The position numbers were made by a program, and so were the translations under genes. A stretch of 64,000 nucleotides of DNA, from positions 159,670,490-159,734,489 of the forward strand of contig NC_133666.1 of assembly GCF_037893015.1 (NCBI RefSeq), read 5' to 3'. Origin of the DNA: Macrotis lagotis. Lineage: Eukaryota > Chordata > Mammalia > Peramelemorphia > Peramelidae. The notes under the pieces are model-generated. The model saw only the letters and a list, made by a program, of their open reading frames with translations, was not told the DNA's origin and ran no database searches. Shown here piece by piece: positions 63,766 to 64,000 of the stretch. How positions within the stretch are numbered: position 1 is the first letter of the stretch; each line of letters begins with the position of its first letter.

Positions 63766-64000
63766 AAAACAATTTTTCTTCAATTTAAAGCATTATAATA
63801 GAGAATATATTTTCCTTGATTTATAGGAGTGAAAGAAAACTTCTATAGAATTCCTAGGACTTTTTAATTCAATCAGTGTTTGTTATCTCTATATGAAGGG
63901 AGAGTATTCTTTTTTTCTTTTCTCTTTCCTTTTGAACACTCTAATACAAGTTGTTCCTAAACAAATTATTTTTCTTTGATTTATTTTTAAAAAGATTTTA
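63766..64000. other. Unclassified AT-rich DNA at the window edge
   Basis: Nothing recognised. Confidence 0.4.

Overview
The window looks like AT-rich, gene-poor nuclear DNA of a marsupial. The evidence is its repeats: Mar1-type CORE-SINEs (tRNA-like head, then the 'cctcatctgtaaaatgagc' body and a tail of AAC repeats), very many ~150 bp tRNA-like SINEs of the WSINE1 type, old MIR and L2-like pieces, one CR1/L3-like piece, and a large mass of L1 LINE. The WSINE1-type copies ending in 'gccttgcaaaaacct' suggest an Australian lineage, perhaps a dasyurid, but that is inference from memory of repeat families. I see no intact protein-coding gene, exon chain, tRNA, rRNA or CpG island. Every open frame of any size is a piece of L1, a translated microsatellite, or chance.

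Layout. 1-12.9 kb: mostly unclassified AT-rich sequence with scattered SINEs (MIR, Mar1, WSINE1-type) and (AT)n tracts. 12.9-16.5 kb: a minus-strand L1 interrupted by a complete 2.7 kb L1 derivative with a perfect 15 bp target duplication. 16.5-20.1 kb: a SINE with a 13 bp duplication, a plus-strand L1 5' part, a possible LTR fragment and microsatellites. 20.1-26.9 kb: stacked minus-strand L1 pieces with SINEs inside them. 26.9-30.0 kb: unclassified sequence and two SINEs. 30.0-34.1 kb: a plus-strand L1 with 5' UTR, ORF1 and a broken ORF2. 34.5-36.3 kb: a minus-strand processed pseudogene of HSP90AB1. 36.3-45.7 kb: a SINE, minus-strand L1 pieces, an unclassified repeat-like block, L1 3' ends in both directions, microsatellites and MIR. 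45.8-51.0 kb: a long minus-strand L1 carrying three SINEs and a 196 bp hAT-like DNA element. 51.0-53.5 kb: a plus-strand L1, head-to-head with the previous element and tail-to-tail with the next. 53.5-61.0 kb: a nearly full-length but broken minus-strand L1 with nested insertions. 61.0-64.0 kb: L1 scraps, two SINEs and old CR1/L3-like and L2-like pieces.

No genes here work together. What the window records is a history of retrotransposition: L1 enzymes copied L1 itself, the SINEs and one HSP90AB1 mRNA into the locus, and younger copies landed inside older ones. The most informative items are the HSP90AB1 retropseudogene, the nested ORF2-poor L1 with its target duplication, the hAT-like element inside an L1, and the large L1 inverted repeat around 53.5 kb. 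I found no convincing new biological system.
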